Part shown: positions 13,757 to 22,441 of the stretch, piece after piece
Layout of the letters: each line of letters opens with the position of its first letter
Position numbering within the stretch: position 1 is the stretch's first letter
Assembly: GCF_009812055.1 (NCBI RefSeq)
Contig: NZ_WQNH01000005.1
Span: 109,501 to 173,500, forward strand
DNA from: Chelativorans xinjiangensis
GTDB lineage: Bacteria; Pseudomonadota; Alphaproteobacteria; Rhizobiales; Rhizobiaceae
DNA: 64,000 bases
Direction: 5' to 3'
Made by a program: the position numbers and the translations under genes
Notes under the pieces: model-generated
What the model was told of the DNA's origin: nothing
Database searches by the model: none
The model's input: the letters and a program-made list of their open reading frames with translations, nothing else

Positions 13757-14590
13757 ATGTGGGCCGCGGTGCTGATGCAGTCGAACAGCGGCCCCATCCT
13801 CTTCTTCGATTCGGGCATCGGCGGCCTGTCGGTCGTCAAGGAGGCGCGCGTGCTTCTGCCGGAGCATGCCTATGTCTACGTCGCCGACGACGCGGCCTTT
13901 CCCTACGGCGCGTGGGAGGAGGAGGCGCTCAAGGCGCGGCTGGTCGACCTCTTCGGCGGTCTCATCGCCCGTTTTTCGCCCTCCCTCATCGTGATCGCCT
14001 GCAACACGGCCTCCACCCTCGCCATCGCCCACCTGCGTGCCGCCTTTCCCGGCCAGCCCTTCGTCGGCACGGTGCCGGCGATAAAACCCGCCGCCGAACG
14101 CACCCGCTCAGGTCTCGTTTCAGTTCTCGCGACACCCGGCACGGTGAAGCGGCAATATACGCGCGACCTGATCAGCCAGTACGCGGCCAAGTGCCATGTG
14201 CGCCTGGTCGGCAGCGAAAACCTCGCCCGTTTGGCGGAGCAATATATGCGCGAGGGTTTTGTCGATGAGGAAGCGGTGCGCGCCGAGATCGAGCCCTGTT
14301 TCGTCGAGCACGAGGACCGCCGCACAGACATCGTCGTGCTCGCCTGCACGCACTATCCGTTCCTCGTCAACCGCATGCGCAAGACCGCACCCTGGCCGGT
14401 CGACTGGATAGACACGTCGGAGGCAATCGCCCGCCGGGCGCTGGCGTTGGCGCAGGAATTGCCGGATTCGCGCTGGCGAGAGCAGCCGGATACAGCCTTC
14501 TTCACCTCAGGCGCGCTGCCCGCCAGCCTGCGCCGCCTCGTCTCCGGGTTTGGCTTCGAGGTGCGGGATTGCCTAGCGGTGGAGGGATGA
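13757..14590 (+). CDS. murI: glutamate racemase
   Basis: A 277-residue cofactor-independent racemase that makes D-glutamate for peptidoglycan. Motifs: [12 protein letters not shown] at the N-terminus (catalytic-site DSG), [11 protein letters not shown] with the first catalytic Cys, and [11 protein letters not shown] with the second catalytic Cys. The ATG at 13757 is used; a second ATG at 13775, 6 codons in, is equally plausible because neither has a strong ribosome site and the repeat lies directly upstream. Confidence 0.95.
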   Translation: MWAAVLMQSNSGPILFFDSGIGGLSVVKEARVLLPEHAYVYVADDAAFPYGAWEEEALKARLVDLFGGLIARFSPSLIVIACNTASTLAIAHLRAAFPGQPFVGTVPAIKPAAERTRSGLVSVLATPGTVKRQYTRDLISQYAAKCHVRLVGSENLARLAEQYMREGFVDEEAVRAEIEPCFVEHEDRRTDIVVLACTHYPFLVNRMRKTAPWPVDWIDTSEAIARRALALAQELPDSRWREQPDTAFFTSGALPASLRRLVSGFGFEVRDCLAVEG

Positions 14591-14603
14591 TTCCCGTCGT
14601 AGA

Positions 14604-14636
14604 GAAGAGGCGGCGCTGACGCACCGCCTCTTCTTC
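14604..14636. terminator. Bidirectional hairpin between murI and the protease gene
   Basis: A perfect 10-base stem (14604-14613 with 14624-14633) lies between the convergent stops of murI and the serralysin-like gene. The following bases are only moderately T-rich, so terminator strength is uncertain. Confidence 0.55.
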
Positions 14637-14659
14637 AGTGGTGTTGAGTGTCCAACATC

Positions 14660-16330
14660 TTATCCGATGAGAATGACCGGGGAGACAATGAAAGCGGAAT
14701 CGCTGAGAAAGGCGAAACTGCTGCTGTCGAGCCTTCCATGAAATCCTTCCAGGAGGATACAGTTGTCCTGATAGTTGATATGCACTCCATCCATTCTTCC
14801 GTAGTCTATATCAACATCATCCATGCTGGACGGTACTGCATTTCCGTAGAAGACAAGCTTGTCAAATCCTTGTTCAAAGTCGGTAATAGTGTCATTGCCT
14901 ATTCCAATGTCCATCGCAGCATCATCGCCCGTCGCAAGGACATTGTCATACATTTCGAAGAGGAAGATGTCCTTGCCTGCACCGCCTGTCAAAACATCGT
15001 CGCCGGTGTAGCCATATAGCGTGTCGGCGCCGTTACCGCCGTTCAATTCGTCGTCCCCGGCCATCCCCAAGAGGAGATCATCGCCATCCCCGCCCTCGAG
15101 GATGTCTTTGCCGCCGACCCAGGGTATGGAAGGGTCGTCTCCCAAAAGTATATCGTTGCCGCCGAGACCGTAGAGCTTGTCGGATCCATGATTGCCATAG
15201 AGCCAATTATCGGCTTCGTTTCCAATAAGGATATCGTCGCCGCCACCTGCTTTGGCGTGCTCGATGACGGTATCGATATAGATCCCGATGTTGTCGTTCT
15301 TGCCGCCGACACTCGAGAAAGCTCCGCTCCGAAGGTCGATGGTCTGGTCTTCGTTGAATCCGGAGACATCGAGCGTGTCGGTACCGCCTGAATCGTATAT
15401 AGTAAAGCTGATTAGCTTGCCGAACCTGGTTAGGTCATATATCTCATTGGTATTGGGGAAGTCGTCTTCGGAAATGTTAAACCCGTATGTGGTATTGCCG
15501 ATCCGGGTTTCCGCAGCTCCGTAGAGATATTGCATAGCCTGAATATCCGCCATTTGCGGTGTAACTGGAACGAGTTGAGACAAATCCTCTTGTCTGTTGT
15601 GATGGTACGACATGATCGACAGTTGCGAGGATTCTTTCTCAAATAACTTTCCGTGTTCTGCTTCCGCTCCCCCGTTGTAGTTTCCAGGGTGGCCCAATCC
15701 CAACACATGGCCGATCTCGTGCATAATCGTTGTCAAGTCACTGGCCTTGGCGACTTTAAGAATCTTTTCTTCGGTCATCATCCGCACCTCCGGTATCGCT
15801 TCCTCGGGAAAACCCGCTGCGATAAGCTCGTCGTCCGTCATCGTCAGAGTTCGCAGCGCCAGATCGCGGTCAGCGGAATTGTCGGGGGTATGGATCTTGG
15901 CAGCCCCCCAGGCAAAACCGGCAGCTGCCCCCGCACCATCCTCACGAGATTCTCCATCGCCCCTGAAGGTTATATTGGGAGGTCTGTCGCTTACCACATC
16001 GTCAGGAATTCTTGTGAACCTGATGTCGGCTACATCCTCCCATGCCTGGAGGGCGGTCTCGACGAGCTTTGCTCTTTCCTCGGAAAAACCATACAGGCGA
16101 TAGGTGAACTCTCTTTCCTCGCGAGGAAAGCCGTCGACATAACCGGTGGCTTTTCTTTCTTCAGCGTCCCCGCGGGTCGTGGACAGATCTCCGCGGTCTT
16201 TCGAATAACCACTGGTGAGATAGTCCACCATTCCCTGCAGCCCCTGTTTCGTCAGCGGCAGCGGGCGGTCCAGGATGGGTTCGTGCAATTGGATGTCAGG
16301 GTCAGTGGTATGATAAGTATCATTCATCAT
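14660..16330 (-). CDS. serralysin-family metalloprotease with RTX repeats (M10B)
   Basis: A 556-residue zinc endopeptidase expected to be exported by a type I secretion system. There is no N-terminal signal peptide. The zinc motif HEIGHVLGLGHP is at residues 204-215 and the Met-turn SIMSYH near 238. Residues about 360-455 hold glycine/aspartate calcium-binding repeats (GGxGxDxLxG type, e.g. GGDGDDLLLG, GGNGADTLYG). They are followed by the M10 C-terminal segment (GGAGKDIFLFE...ITDFEQGFDKL) and a hydrophobic C-terminus as in T1SS substrates. No ABC/MFP/OMP exporter or inhibitor gene lies in the window. Codon use is visibly less GC-biased than neighbours, suggesting acquisition or different selection. 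Confidence 0.92.
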   Translation of the reverse strand: MMNDTYHTTDPDIQLHEPILDRPLPLTKQGLQGMVDYLTSGYSKDRGDLSTTRGDAEERKATGYVDGFPREEREFTYRLYGFSEERAKLVETALQAWEDVADIRFTRIPDDVVSDRPPNITFRGDGESREDGAGAAAGFAWGAAKIHTPDNSADRDLALRTLTMTDDELIAAGFPEEAIPEVRMMTEEKILKVAKASDLTTIMHEIGHVLGLGHPGNYNGGAEAEHGKLFEKESSQLSIMSYHHNRQEDLSQLVPVTPQMADIQAMQYLYGAAETRIGNTTYGFNISEDDFPNTNEIYDLTRFGKLISFTIYDSGGTDTLDVSGFNEDQTIDLRSGAFSSVGGKNDNIGIYIDTVIEHAKAGGGDDILIGNEADNWLYGNHGSDKLYGLGGNDILLGDDPSIPWVGGKDILEGGDGDDLLLGMAGDDELNGGNGADTLYGYTGDDVLTGGAGKDIFLFEMYDNVLATGDDAAMDIGIGNDTITDFEQGFDKLVFYGNAVPSSMDDVDIDYGRMDGVHINYQDNCILLEGFHGRLDSSSFAFLSDSAFIVSPVILIG

Positions 16331-16828
16331 AATATCTCATTATATTCAATATAATACAGTCGTTTCACCGATGATTTCGGTGGATGTCACAGTATTTATT
16401 GGTGTATGAAAGTAAAAATCAATTGTCACAACGATCCCAAACGACGCGTTACCGCAACATGTGTTGGAAGATCTCCTGCCGTTCACCCCGTGCGATCGGA
16501 CGAGACGCCGGATGGCACATCGTAACGCTCGTTACGGCGCGTGTGCTGTGCGCCGCCTGATAAACATCACGCGCGCGAGGGTCGGACATTTGCTCTTTCC
16601 AATCCCGTCACCTACCCAAAACCGTTGACTTTCCTGCCGATCTCCCCTATCTCCCACGCCAGCGCGATGGCGTTCACTCGCCGCCGCGCTTTTTAACGTG
16701 TCCCGTGGAAATCGCCACAAGCGTGCGGCGGTTTTCCTGTCAGGCCTCGAAAACGGAGGCCAGAGGAGGGCGCGTTTCCTTCGCTCGGTGCATGAGGTGC
16801 CGGGTGTGTTGTTTGAAAAGGGAATGCG
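16331..16828. other. Long divergent intergenic region between the protease gene and rpsD
   Basis: No gene is seen in these 498 bases. The left 120 bases are AT-rich and contain a 7-base inverted repeat (16339-16345 with 16349-16355) just upstream of the protease start, a possible operator or promoter element. An inverted repeat with core cgtaac/gttacg lies near 16523-16538. The right half carries the rpsD promoter candidate and a roughly 170-base leader. Confidence 0.6.
16625..16653 (+). promoter_or_regulatory. Candidate sigma-70-type promoter for rpsD
   Basis: A TTGACT box at 16625-16630 and TATCTC at 16648-16653 are separated by 17 bases. This fits a housekeeping promoter and leaves a leader of about 170 bases before rpsD. 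Confidence 0.4.
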
Positions 16829-17446
16829 ATGAGCAAACGCCACTCCGCAAAGTACAAACTCGATCGTCGTCTTGGCGAGAACGTCTGGGGACGGCCCAAG
16901 TCGCCGGTCAACCGCCGCGAATACGGCCCCGGCGAGCACGGCCAGCGCCGCAAGGGCAAATTGTCCGATTTCGGTCAGCAGCTGCGCGCCAAGCAGAAGC
17001 TCAAGGGCCACTACGGCGACATCTCCGAAAAGCAGTTCCGCCGCATCTACGACGAGGCGAACCGCCGCAAGGGCGAGACGACGGAGAACCTGATCGGCCT
17101 TCTGGAATCGCGCCTCGACGCCGTCGTCTACCGCGCCAAGTTCGTGCCGACCATCTTCGCCGCGCGCCAGTTCGTCAACCACGGCCACGTCAATGTGAAC
17201 GGCCGCCGCGTCAACATCCCGTCCTACCGCTGCAAGCCGGGCGACGTGATCGAGGTGCGCGAGAAGTCGAAGCAGCTCGTCCTCGTGCTGGAGTCGGTTC
17301 AGCTCGCCGAGCGCGACGTGCCGGATTATGTCGAGGCCGACCACAACAAGATGGTCGCCAAGTACATCCGTATTCCGGCGCTTGCCGACGTGCCCTACGC
17401 CGTCCACATGGAGCCGAACCTGGTCATCGAGTTCTACTCGCGCTGA
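16829..17446 (+). CDS. rpsD: 30S ribosomal protein S4
   Basis: A 205-residue primary 16S rRNA-binding protein of the small subunit. The N-terminus [21 protein letters not shown], the [13 protein letters not shown] segment and the S4 RNA-binding domain ([32 protein letters not shown], about residues 105-140) are diagnostic. It ends NLVIEFYSR. As is usual in Rhizobiales it stands apart from the alpha operon. A GGGAAT-type site precedes the ATG, and a long leader, palindromic element and terminator surround it. Confidence 0.98.
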   Translation: MSKRHSAKYKLDRRLGENVWGRPKSPVNRREYGPGEHGQRRKGKLSDFGQQLRAKQKLKGHYGDISEKQFRRIYDEANRRKGETTENLIGLLESRLDAVVYRAKFVPTIFAARQFVNHGHVNVNGRRVNIPSYRCKPGDVIEVREKSKQLVLVLESVQLAERDVPDYVEADHNKMVAKYIRIPALADVPYAVHMEPNLVIEFYSR

Positions 17447-17449
17447 CCT

Positions 17450-17567
17450 AGTGGCCTGACCCAAACAGATGGTATCCATCTGTTTGGAAAAATCAGCCCA
17501 CAAGCTATTGGCCTGGTGGGGCGATTTGTCCTGACAGATGGGCACCATCTGTCAGGATCGCACCACT
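17450..17567. repeat. Nested palindromic element downstream of rpsD
   Basis: Two 51-base half-units lie in inverted orientation (17450-17500 and 17517-17567), matching at 38 of 51 positions by my alignment. Each half contains a perfect 12-base hairpin with a 3-base loop (17461-17487 and 17530-17556). Two base pairs in the stems differ between the halves by compensating changes. It begins 4 bases after the rpsD stop. Confidence 0.75.
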
Positions 17568-17585
17568 GGCCGACACCGCTTCGGG

Positions 17586-17617
17586 AAAGGCCGCCACCAC
17601 GTGCGGCCTTTTTCTTT
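17586..17617 (+). terminator. intrinsic terminator of rpsD
   Basis: A 9-base stem (aaaggccgc with gcggccttt) and an 8-base loop, followed by a T-rich run (ttctttt). Confidence 0.85.
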
Positions 17618-17643
17618 TGCGGCTCTAAGGCTATGCAGGGGGC

Positions 17644-18510
17644 ATGATGACAGTCCATCAACAGCCCGACCTGGAAGCGCCGGCCGACGTGGCAAGCCAT
17701 CCGCTCTTTGCGGACGCGCCATCCTCGGTGGAGTTCAACAAGTTGAGGAAGCGCCTCCTGCGCCAGACGCGCGAGGCGATCGAGGCGTTCTCGATGGCCG
17801 CCCCCGGCGCGCGCTGGCTGGTGGCGCTGTCCGGCGGCAAGGATTCCTACGGTCTGTTGACCGTGCTGCTCGACCTCAAATGGCGCGGCCTCCTGCCGGT
17901 CGAGCTTCTCGCCTGCAACCTCGACCAGGGCCAGCCGAATTTCCCGAAGCACGTCCTGCCGGACTATCTCACCTGCCTCGGCGTTCCCCACCGTATCGAG
18001 TACCAGGACACCTATTCGGTGGTGACGGACAAGATCCCCGAAAGCCGCACCTATTGCTCCTTATGCTCGCGCCTGCGCCGCGGCCATCTCTACCGCATCG
18101 CGCGGGAGGAGGGGTGCTCGGCCCTGGTCCTCGGCCATCACCGCGAGGACATCCTCGAGACGTTCTTCATGAACCTGTTCCATGGCGGGCGGCTTGCCGC
18201 CATGCCGCCCAAGCTCCTCAACGACGAGGGCGACGTCATGGTGTTGCGTCCGTTGAGCTTCTGCGCCGAGGCCGATCTCGAAAAATTCGCGCAAGCCATG
18301 CGCTTCCCCATCATCCCGTGCGATCTGTGCGGCAGCCAGGAAGGGCTGCAGCGCGACGCCATGAAGAGCATGCTTGCCGACATCGAGAAGCGCATGCCCG
18401 GCCGCAAGGACACCATCATCCGCGCGCTCGCCAACGCGCGCCCCTCGCACCTCTTGGACCGCAAGCTGTTCGACTTCGCCTCTCTGAATGCCGCTAAACC
18501 GGCGGATTGA
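17644..18510 (+). CDS. ttcA: tRNA 2-thiocytidine(32) synthetase TtcA
   Basis: A 288-residue PP-loop ATPase with a 4Fe-4S cluster that thiolates C32 of certain tRNAs. The PP-loop SGGKDS is near residue 60 and the Cys pair [13 protein letters not shown] near residue 140. A third cysteine context, CDLCGSQ, is near 230. The neighbouring [18 protein letters not shown] stretch is typical of TtcA. Its 3' end overlaps the convergent MFS gene by 17 bases. Confidence 0.95.
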   Translation: MMTVHQQPDLEAPADVASHPLFADAPSSVEFNKLRKRLLRQTREAIEAFSMAAPGARWLVALSGGKDSYGLLTVLLDLKWRGLLPVELLACNLDQGQPNFPKHVLPDYLTCLGVPHRIEYQDTYSVVTDKIPESRTYCSLCSRLRRGHLYRIAREEGCSALVLGHHREDILETFFMNLFHGGRLAAMPPKLLNDEGDVMVLRPLSFCAEADLEKFAQAMRFPIIPCDLCGSQEGLQRDAMKSMLADIEKRMPGRKDTIIRALANARPSHLLDRKLFDFASLNAAKPAD

Positions 18511-19741
18511 CCGTTCGGAACAGCCGGCCGCGCTCGCCGATGAGCACCAGTATCAAGGCAACGACGGAGACGACGAAATAACCGCCGGCGAGCGGCGTCA
18601 GCGTGCCGTCGAAGGCTTGGCCGATCATGGCGCCCAGGAGCCCGCCGCCTAGCGTGGTGACGAAGCCGAGCACGGCGGCCGCTGTGCCCGCAACGTGCCC
18701 CAGCGGCTCCATGGCGATGGAGTTGAAGTTGGGCCCGATCCAGCCGAACATGAACATGGAGGCCGAGAAGAGGACGAAGAAGAGCGGGAAGGATATCGGC
18801 CCCATCAGCGACAGCGTCAGCCACAGCGCGTTGACGGCGACGAAGGTCACAAGCGCGCCGTGCGACAGCCGCCGCATGCCGAGACGGCCGACGAAGCGCG
18901 AATTGGTGAAGGATGACAGCGCCATCAAGCCCGCGCCGACGGCAAAGAGCAGTGGAAACCAGGTTCCGAGCCCGTAGATGTCGACATAGATCTGCTGCGC
19001 GGAGTTGATGAAGCCGAACAGCGCCCCGAAGATCGCCGTCGCGGCGAGCATATAGCAGAACGCGATGCGGTCGGTGAGGACGTAGCCGAAGCCTTGCACC
19101 ACCGAGCGCAGCGAAAGCGCGCGCCGCATGGTCTGAGGCAGGGTCTCCGGCAGGCGCAGCCAGGCCCACAGCGCCACGACAAAGGCAAGCCCCGCCATGA
19201 GCAGGAATATCTCCGGCCAGTTGCCGAAGATCATGATGAGTTGGCCGAGGCTGGGCGCCATCACGGGGATGACCATGAAGACCATCATGACCATGGATAA
19301 AACTTCCGCCATCTGCCGCCCGCCGAAGATGTCGCGGATGGCCGAAACGGCGATGACGCGCGTGGCGGCGGCGCCGATGCCCTGGAGAACGCGCAGCGCC
19401 AGGAGTGCGGCGAAGCTCGGCGCAAAGGCGGCGGCAAGGGCGGCGCACATGTAGATGACGAGCCCCGTGAGCAGCGGGCCGCGCCGCCCGAAACGGTCGG
19501 AGATCGGCCCGTAGAAGAGCTGTGCGCCGCCAAAGCCGACGACGTAGGCGGTGATGACGAACTGCCGGCTGTTTTCGTCTGCAACCCCGAGAGCGCCGCC
19601 GATCTGCTGCAGTGCCGGCAACATGATGTCGATCGCCATCGCATTCATTGCCATGAGCGCGGCTGCGAGCGCGATGAACTCGGCCTTGCCGATCGTCACG
19701 CGCGATCGGACCGGCTCTTCCCGTGCGGCGGATTCGTCCAT
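18494..19741 (-). CDS. Bcr/CflA-type multidrug efflux MFS transporter
   Basis: About 415 residues from the ATG at 19741, with twelve hydrophobic segments. It belongs to the DHA1 drug:H+ antiporters. Signs include the motif [19 protein letters not shown] in helix 1, the loop 2-3 motif [17 protein letters not shown], and the motif C-like [14 protein letters not shown] in helix 5. It would sit in the inner membrane and expel hydrophobic compounds; the substrate is not predictable. A GTG or ATG up to 19768 could extend it by nine residues. It converges on ttcA, and grxD lies upstream on the same strand. Confidence 0.88.
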   Translation of the reverse strand: MDESAAREEPVRSRVTIGKAEFIALAAALMAMNAMAIDIMLPALQQIGGALGVADENSRQFVITAYVVGFGGAQLFYGPISDRFGRRGPLLTGLVIYMCAALAAAFAPSFAALLALRVLQGIGAAATRVIAVSAIRDIFGGRQMAEVLSMVMMVFMVIPVMAPSLGQLIMIFGNWPEIFLLMAGLAFVVALWAWLRLPETLPQTMRRALSLRSVVQGFGYVLTDRIAFCYMLAATAIFGALFGFINSAQQIYVDIYGLGTWFPLLFAVGAGLMALSSFTNSRFVGRLGMRRLSHGALVTFVAVNALWLTLSLMGPISFPLFFVLFSASMFMFGWIGPNFNSIAMEPLGHVAGTAAAVLGFVTTLGGGLLGAMIGQAFDGTLTPLAGGYFVVSVVALILVLIGERGRLFRTVNPPV

Positions 19742-19840
19742 GGTTCCTGCTCCGGCGGCGGCGCGCATGGAGGAAGGCGCGCTCGTTTCGACAAGAATGC
19801 TCGATACCGGTGCCCAAGGCGCCGGGATCGGATGACGGCA

Positions 19841-19871
19841 AAAAGACGCGTCGGCCCTGCGGCCGACGCGC
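19841..19871 (-). terminator. intrinsic terminator downstream of grxD
   Basis: A 10-base stem (19848-19857 with 19862-19871). On the minus strand it is followed by a run of five T, about 80 bases after the grxD stop. Confidence 0.8.
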
Positions 19872-19950
19872 CGTAACGACGTTCAAATGCCGACCCGGCC
19901 CCGGAAGGCGTTTTCACGCCATGCCGGGGGAGGGCCGGTTTTACGTTTCC

Positions 19951-20286
19951 CTAAGCGGCGCCGCGCGCGCTCACGCCCTTTTCGGCGAAGAACGATTGCA
20001 ACTCGCCGGCCTGGAACATCTCGCGGATGATATCGCACCCGCCGACGAACTCGCCCTTCACATAGAGCTGCGGAATGGTCGGCCAGTTGGAGAATTCCTT
20101 GATGCCCTGGCGCAGATTATCCGAGGTGAGCACGTTGATGCCCTTATAGTCGACGCCGAGATAGTCGAGGATCTGCACGACCTGGCCCGAAAAGCCGCAC
20201 TGGGGAAAGCCGGGCGTGCCCTTCATGAAGACAACGACGTCGTTCGCCTTCACCTCGTTGTCGATGAATTCGTTGATACCGCTCAT
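19951..20286 (-). CDS. grxD: monothiol glutaredoxin Grx4 family
   Basis: A 111-residue CGFS-type glutaredoxin that carries [2Fe-2S] clusters and delivers them, usually in complex with a BolA protein. Cys30 lies in TPGFPQCGFSG. Further glutathione contacts are WPTIPQLYVKGEFVGGCDI. The ATG at 20286 has an AAAGGA site. In related genomes it directly follows bolA; here a foreign-looking efflux gene on the other strand separates the two by 1.8 kb. Confidence 0.96.
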   Translation of the reverse strand: MSGINEFIDNEVKANDVVVFMKGTPGFPQCGFSGQVVQILDYLGVDYKGINVLTSDNLRQGIKEFSNWPTIPQLYVKGEFVGGCDIIREMFQAGELQSFFAEKGVSARGAA

Positions 20287-20556
20287 CGCCTGTCCTTTCG
20301 TTGCCGGCAAGGCCGGCATTCGTAAGCTGTGCTGACCATTATCTATTGCACGATCCGGCGCGGTGCAATGCGGAGGGGGCGGATTTGACCACGGCGAGTG
20401 ATGAAGTTCGCTGGCGGTATTTCCCTTCTCGGCCTGTTGCAGAAGTTCGTTGATGCCGCCGATCGCCACGTCCAGAGCCGGCGATTGCCAGGTCAGGTCG
20501 TACTTGGTAAAGGACGGCCCTACCGTTTATCGACCACATCATTCAGGCTCGACCCC

Positions 20557-20583
20557 ATGGAACCGAAGCAGTCAGACCGATAG
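20557..20583 (+). promoter_or_regulatory. Possible leader-peptide ORF (8 residues) upstream of the phenicol efflux gene
   Basis: ATG to TAG encodes MEPKQSDR. The stop codon is directly followed by a strong hairpin (next entry). Known cmlA and cat genes are induced by ribosome stalling on a short leader peptide that frees a sequestered ribosome site. The arrangement here resembles that, but there is no clear ribosome site before this ATG, and the hairpin is about 80 bases from the main start. So the regulatory role is inference. Confidence 0.3.
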
Positions 20584-20614
20584 GCCGCAACAACGCTTGC
20601 CTTGTTGTTGCGGC
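20584..20614 (+). promoter_or_regulatory. Hairpin in the leader of the phenicol efflux gene
   Basis: A perfect 11-base stem with a 9-base loop. No T-run follows, so it is not a conventional terminator. It lies between the small leader frame and the efflux gene start. Confidence 0.5.
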
Positions 20615-20692
20615 AGTCTGCCCGGTTCCGCTTTCAAATCATGGCAGTGCAGACCGCCGCCAAATGTCACTCATTTGAGCGGATGCTTCGTC

Positions 20693-21901
20693 ATGCCTAC
20701 TCAGAATCCACGGCTGTGGACCTACAGCCTGCCAGTGGCTTTGATGCTTCTGGCCCCCTTCAACATTCTCGCCTCGCTCGGCATGGACATCTATCTGCCG
20801 GTCGTTCCTGCAATGCCGGAAATCCTCCAGACGACGCCGGCGGTGGTCCAATTGACCCTCACCCTCTACATGATCATGCTCGGCGTCGGGCAGATCGTCT
20901 TCGGCCCGCTCTCCGATCGGCTTGGCCGTCGCCCGGTGCTGATCGGCGGCGCAGTGCTTTTCGCAGCGGCATCGTTTGCCCTGGCAGCCACATCCTCGGC
21001 GTATCTTTTCGTGACGCTCCGGCTGGTGCAGGCGGTAGGCGCGTCGGCAATGCTGGTGGCGCTCTTTGCGACCATACGCGATGTTTACGCGGAAAGGCAG
21101 GAAAGCGCCGTCATCTACAGCCTCATGAACGCGATGCTGGCCTTCGTGCCGGCGCTCGGCCCCATTGCCGGTGCGCTCATTGCCGGTTCCCTCGGATGGC
21201 GCTTCATCTTTATCGCTCTGGGCGTCCCTGCCGTGGTGTTGCTCGTCTGCGCGTTGCCCGCATGGCATGAAACGCGGCCGGTCAAAGAAGCGCCGCGTAG
21301 AGCGTCGTTCGGTCCGGTGTTGAAGAGCCTTGCCTTCTGGACTTACACACTGGGCTTTGGGGCGGCTATGGGCACGTTCTTTGTGTTCTTCTCAACGGCA
21401 CCACGTGTCTTGATCGACGGTGCCGGATTCTCCGAGATCGGTTTTAGCTCGGCATTCGCGACCGTCGCCTTCGTCATGATCGCCACGGCACGTTTCGCAA
21501 GGCTCTTTATGGAGCGGTGGGGAACTGCCGGAAGCGCTGTCCGCGGCATGGCACTTCTGATGCTGGGCGCCTGTGTGCTGCTGCTGGGCCAACTCTCCCT
21601 GCCGCCATCGTTCTGGTCGTTCATCCTGCCGATGTGGCTGATGGCGGTGGGAATCGTATTCACGATCTCTGTATCGGCCAACGGCGCGTTGCAGGAGTTT
21701 GGGGATATCGCCGGTACCGCCGTCGCCCTGCATTTCTGCATCCAGAGCCTCATTGTCGGTGTTGTCGGCACCTGCTTTGTGGTCGCGCTGAACGGCGACA
21801 CCGCTTGGCCCTTGATCGCTTACTCAGCCGGCATGGTGGTGACCACCCTGGCGGCGCTGCTGTGGCTTCGCATTCGAGGCATGCGTCTACAAACCGCGTA
21901 A
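20693..21901 (+). CDS. CmlA/FloR-like chloramphenicol/florfenicol efflux MFS transporter
   Basis: A 402-residue, twelve-helix DHA1 transporter. Compared with the FloR sequence as I remember it, long stretches agree: APFNILASLGMDIYLPVVPAMP in helix 1, LGVGQIVFGPLSDRLGRRP, VQAVGASAMLVALFATIRDVYA, AFVPALGPIAGALI, GMGTFFVFFSTAPRVLI-like, FILPMW..AVGIVFT, DIAGTAVALHFCIQSLIV and LNGDTAWP. This is much closer than generic Bcr/CflA. It probably exports phenicols. The ATG at 20693 aligns with the family start. It is on the opposite strand to bolA and grxD, which it separates. Confidence 0.82.
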   Translation: MPTQNPRLWTYSLPVALMLLAPFNILASLGMDIYLPVVPAMPEILQTTPAVVQLTLTLYMIMLGVGQIVFGPLSDRLGRRPVLIGGAVLFAAASFALAATSSAYLFVTLRLVQAVGASAMLVALFATIRDVYAERQESAVIYSLMNAMLAFVPALGPIAGALIAGSLGWRFIFIALGVPAVVLLVCALPAWHETRPVKEAPRRASFGPVLKSLAFWTYTLGFGAAMGTFFVFFSTAPRVLIDGAGFSEIGFSSAFATVAFVMIATARFARLFMERWGTAGSAVRGMALLMLGACVLLLGQLSLPPSFWSFILPMWLMAVGIVFTISVSANGALQEFGDIAGTAVALHFCIQSLIVGVVGTCFVVALNGDTAWPLIAYSAGMVVTTLAALLWLRIRGMRLQTA

Positions 21902-22120
21902 TGCTGTTTCCACGAGCGGCCCGCGACGTTGGGCCGCTCGTCAGCATCGACGGTGGCTACAGCAATTCCAGGAAAAGTGGAAACCGGCTTTCCATCCGGA
22001 ACTGAGACAAAACAACGAGTTAGACCAGTTCATCGATTCCATGAAACGAAGAACTGGTCTAAACGTTTCCTACCCACCCGCTGCGGAATTCGAACGAGAC
22101 GGACCTATGCAGCGCTCCGC
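21902..22120. other. Intergenic segment with palindromic motifs downstream of the efflux gene
   Basis: Two motifs are seen. 21961-22005 is an imperfect palindrome (caattcc..ggaaaag half-sites) resembling a short repeat common in rhizobial intergenic DNA. 22020-22062 holds a perfect 12-base inverted repeat (22020-22031 with 22051-22062) around a 19-base loop; this could act as a terminator between the convergent efflux and bolA genes although T-runs are weak. No gene is seen. Confidence 0.5.
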
Positions 22121-22354
22121 CTATTCAGGCACGCTCGTCTGCAGCGCCAGCGCGTGAAGGGTGCCGCCCATATTGCCCTTCAACGCATCATAGACCATCT
22201 GGTGCTGCTGCACGCGGCTTTTGCCACGAAAACTCTCGGCCACCACCTCGGCGGCGTAATGGTCGCCATCGCCGGCAAGGTCGCGGATGGTGACCTTCGC
22301 ATCGGGAATGGCTTCCTTGATGAGGCGCTCGATGTCGCCGGCGTTCATTGCCAT
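22121..22354 (-). CDS. bolA: BolA family protein
   Basis: A 77-residue BolA/IbaG-like protein. The family core ESFRGKSRVQQHQMVYDAL with conserved His, and the N-terminal IERLIKEAIPDAKVTIRDL, are visible. Such proteins bind monothiol glutaredoxin through a shared Fe-S cluster and act in iron sensing or cluster trafficking. The ATG at 22354 has a GGGAG site; an upstream in-frame start would add eight residues. It lies downstream of purL on the same strand, with grxD beyond the inserted efflux gene. Confidence 0.93.
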   Translation of the reverse strand: MAMNAGDIERLIKEAIPDAKVTIRDLAGDGDHYAAEVVAESFRGKSRVQQHQMVYDALKGNMGGTLHALALQTSVPE

Positions 22355-22441
22355 GGAGTTACTCCCAAATCTCACCATCCCAAAACGGCAAGCAATTCTG
22401 CCACATTTGGATCGGCCTCATAAAGCGGAAATCCGCTCCCG

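Larger units (their letters stand above)
20287..20692. other. Intergenic leader region between grxD and the efflux gene
   Basis: A 406-base divergent region. It contains a 9-codon open frame (20557-20583) and an 11-base perfect hairpin (20584-20594 with 20604-20614), described separately. The segment 20400-20526 has an open minus-strand frame in phase with grxD that reads like a gene C-terminus (context TKYDLTWQSPALD) but has no start; I cannot identify it. No other gene is seen. Confidence 0.5.

Noticed and set aside
20395-20526. Remnant C-terminus of an unknown gene upstream of grxD (context TKYDLTWQSPALD)
   Set aside because: It is in frame with grxD and lacks a start; I could not match it to any family, so it is mentioned only as part of the intergenic description.
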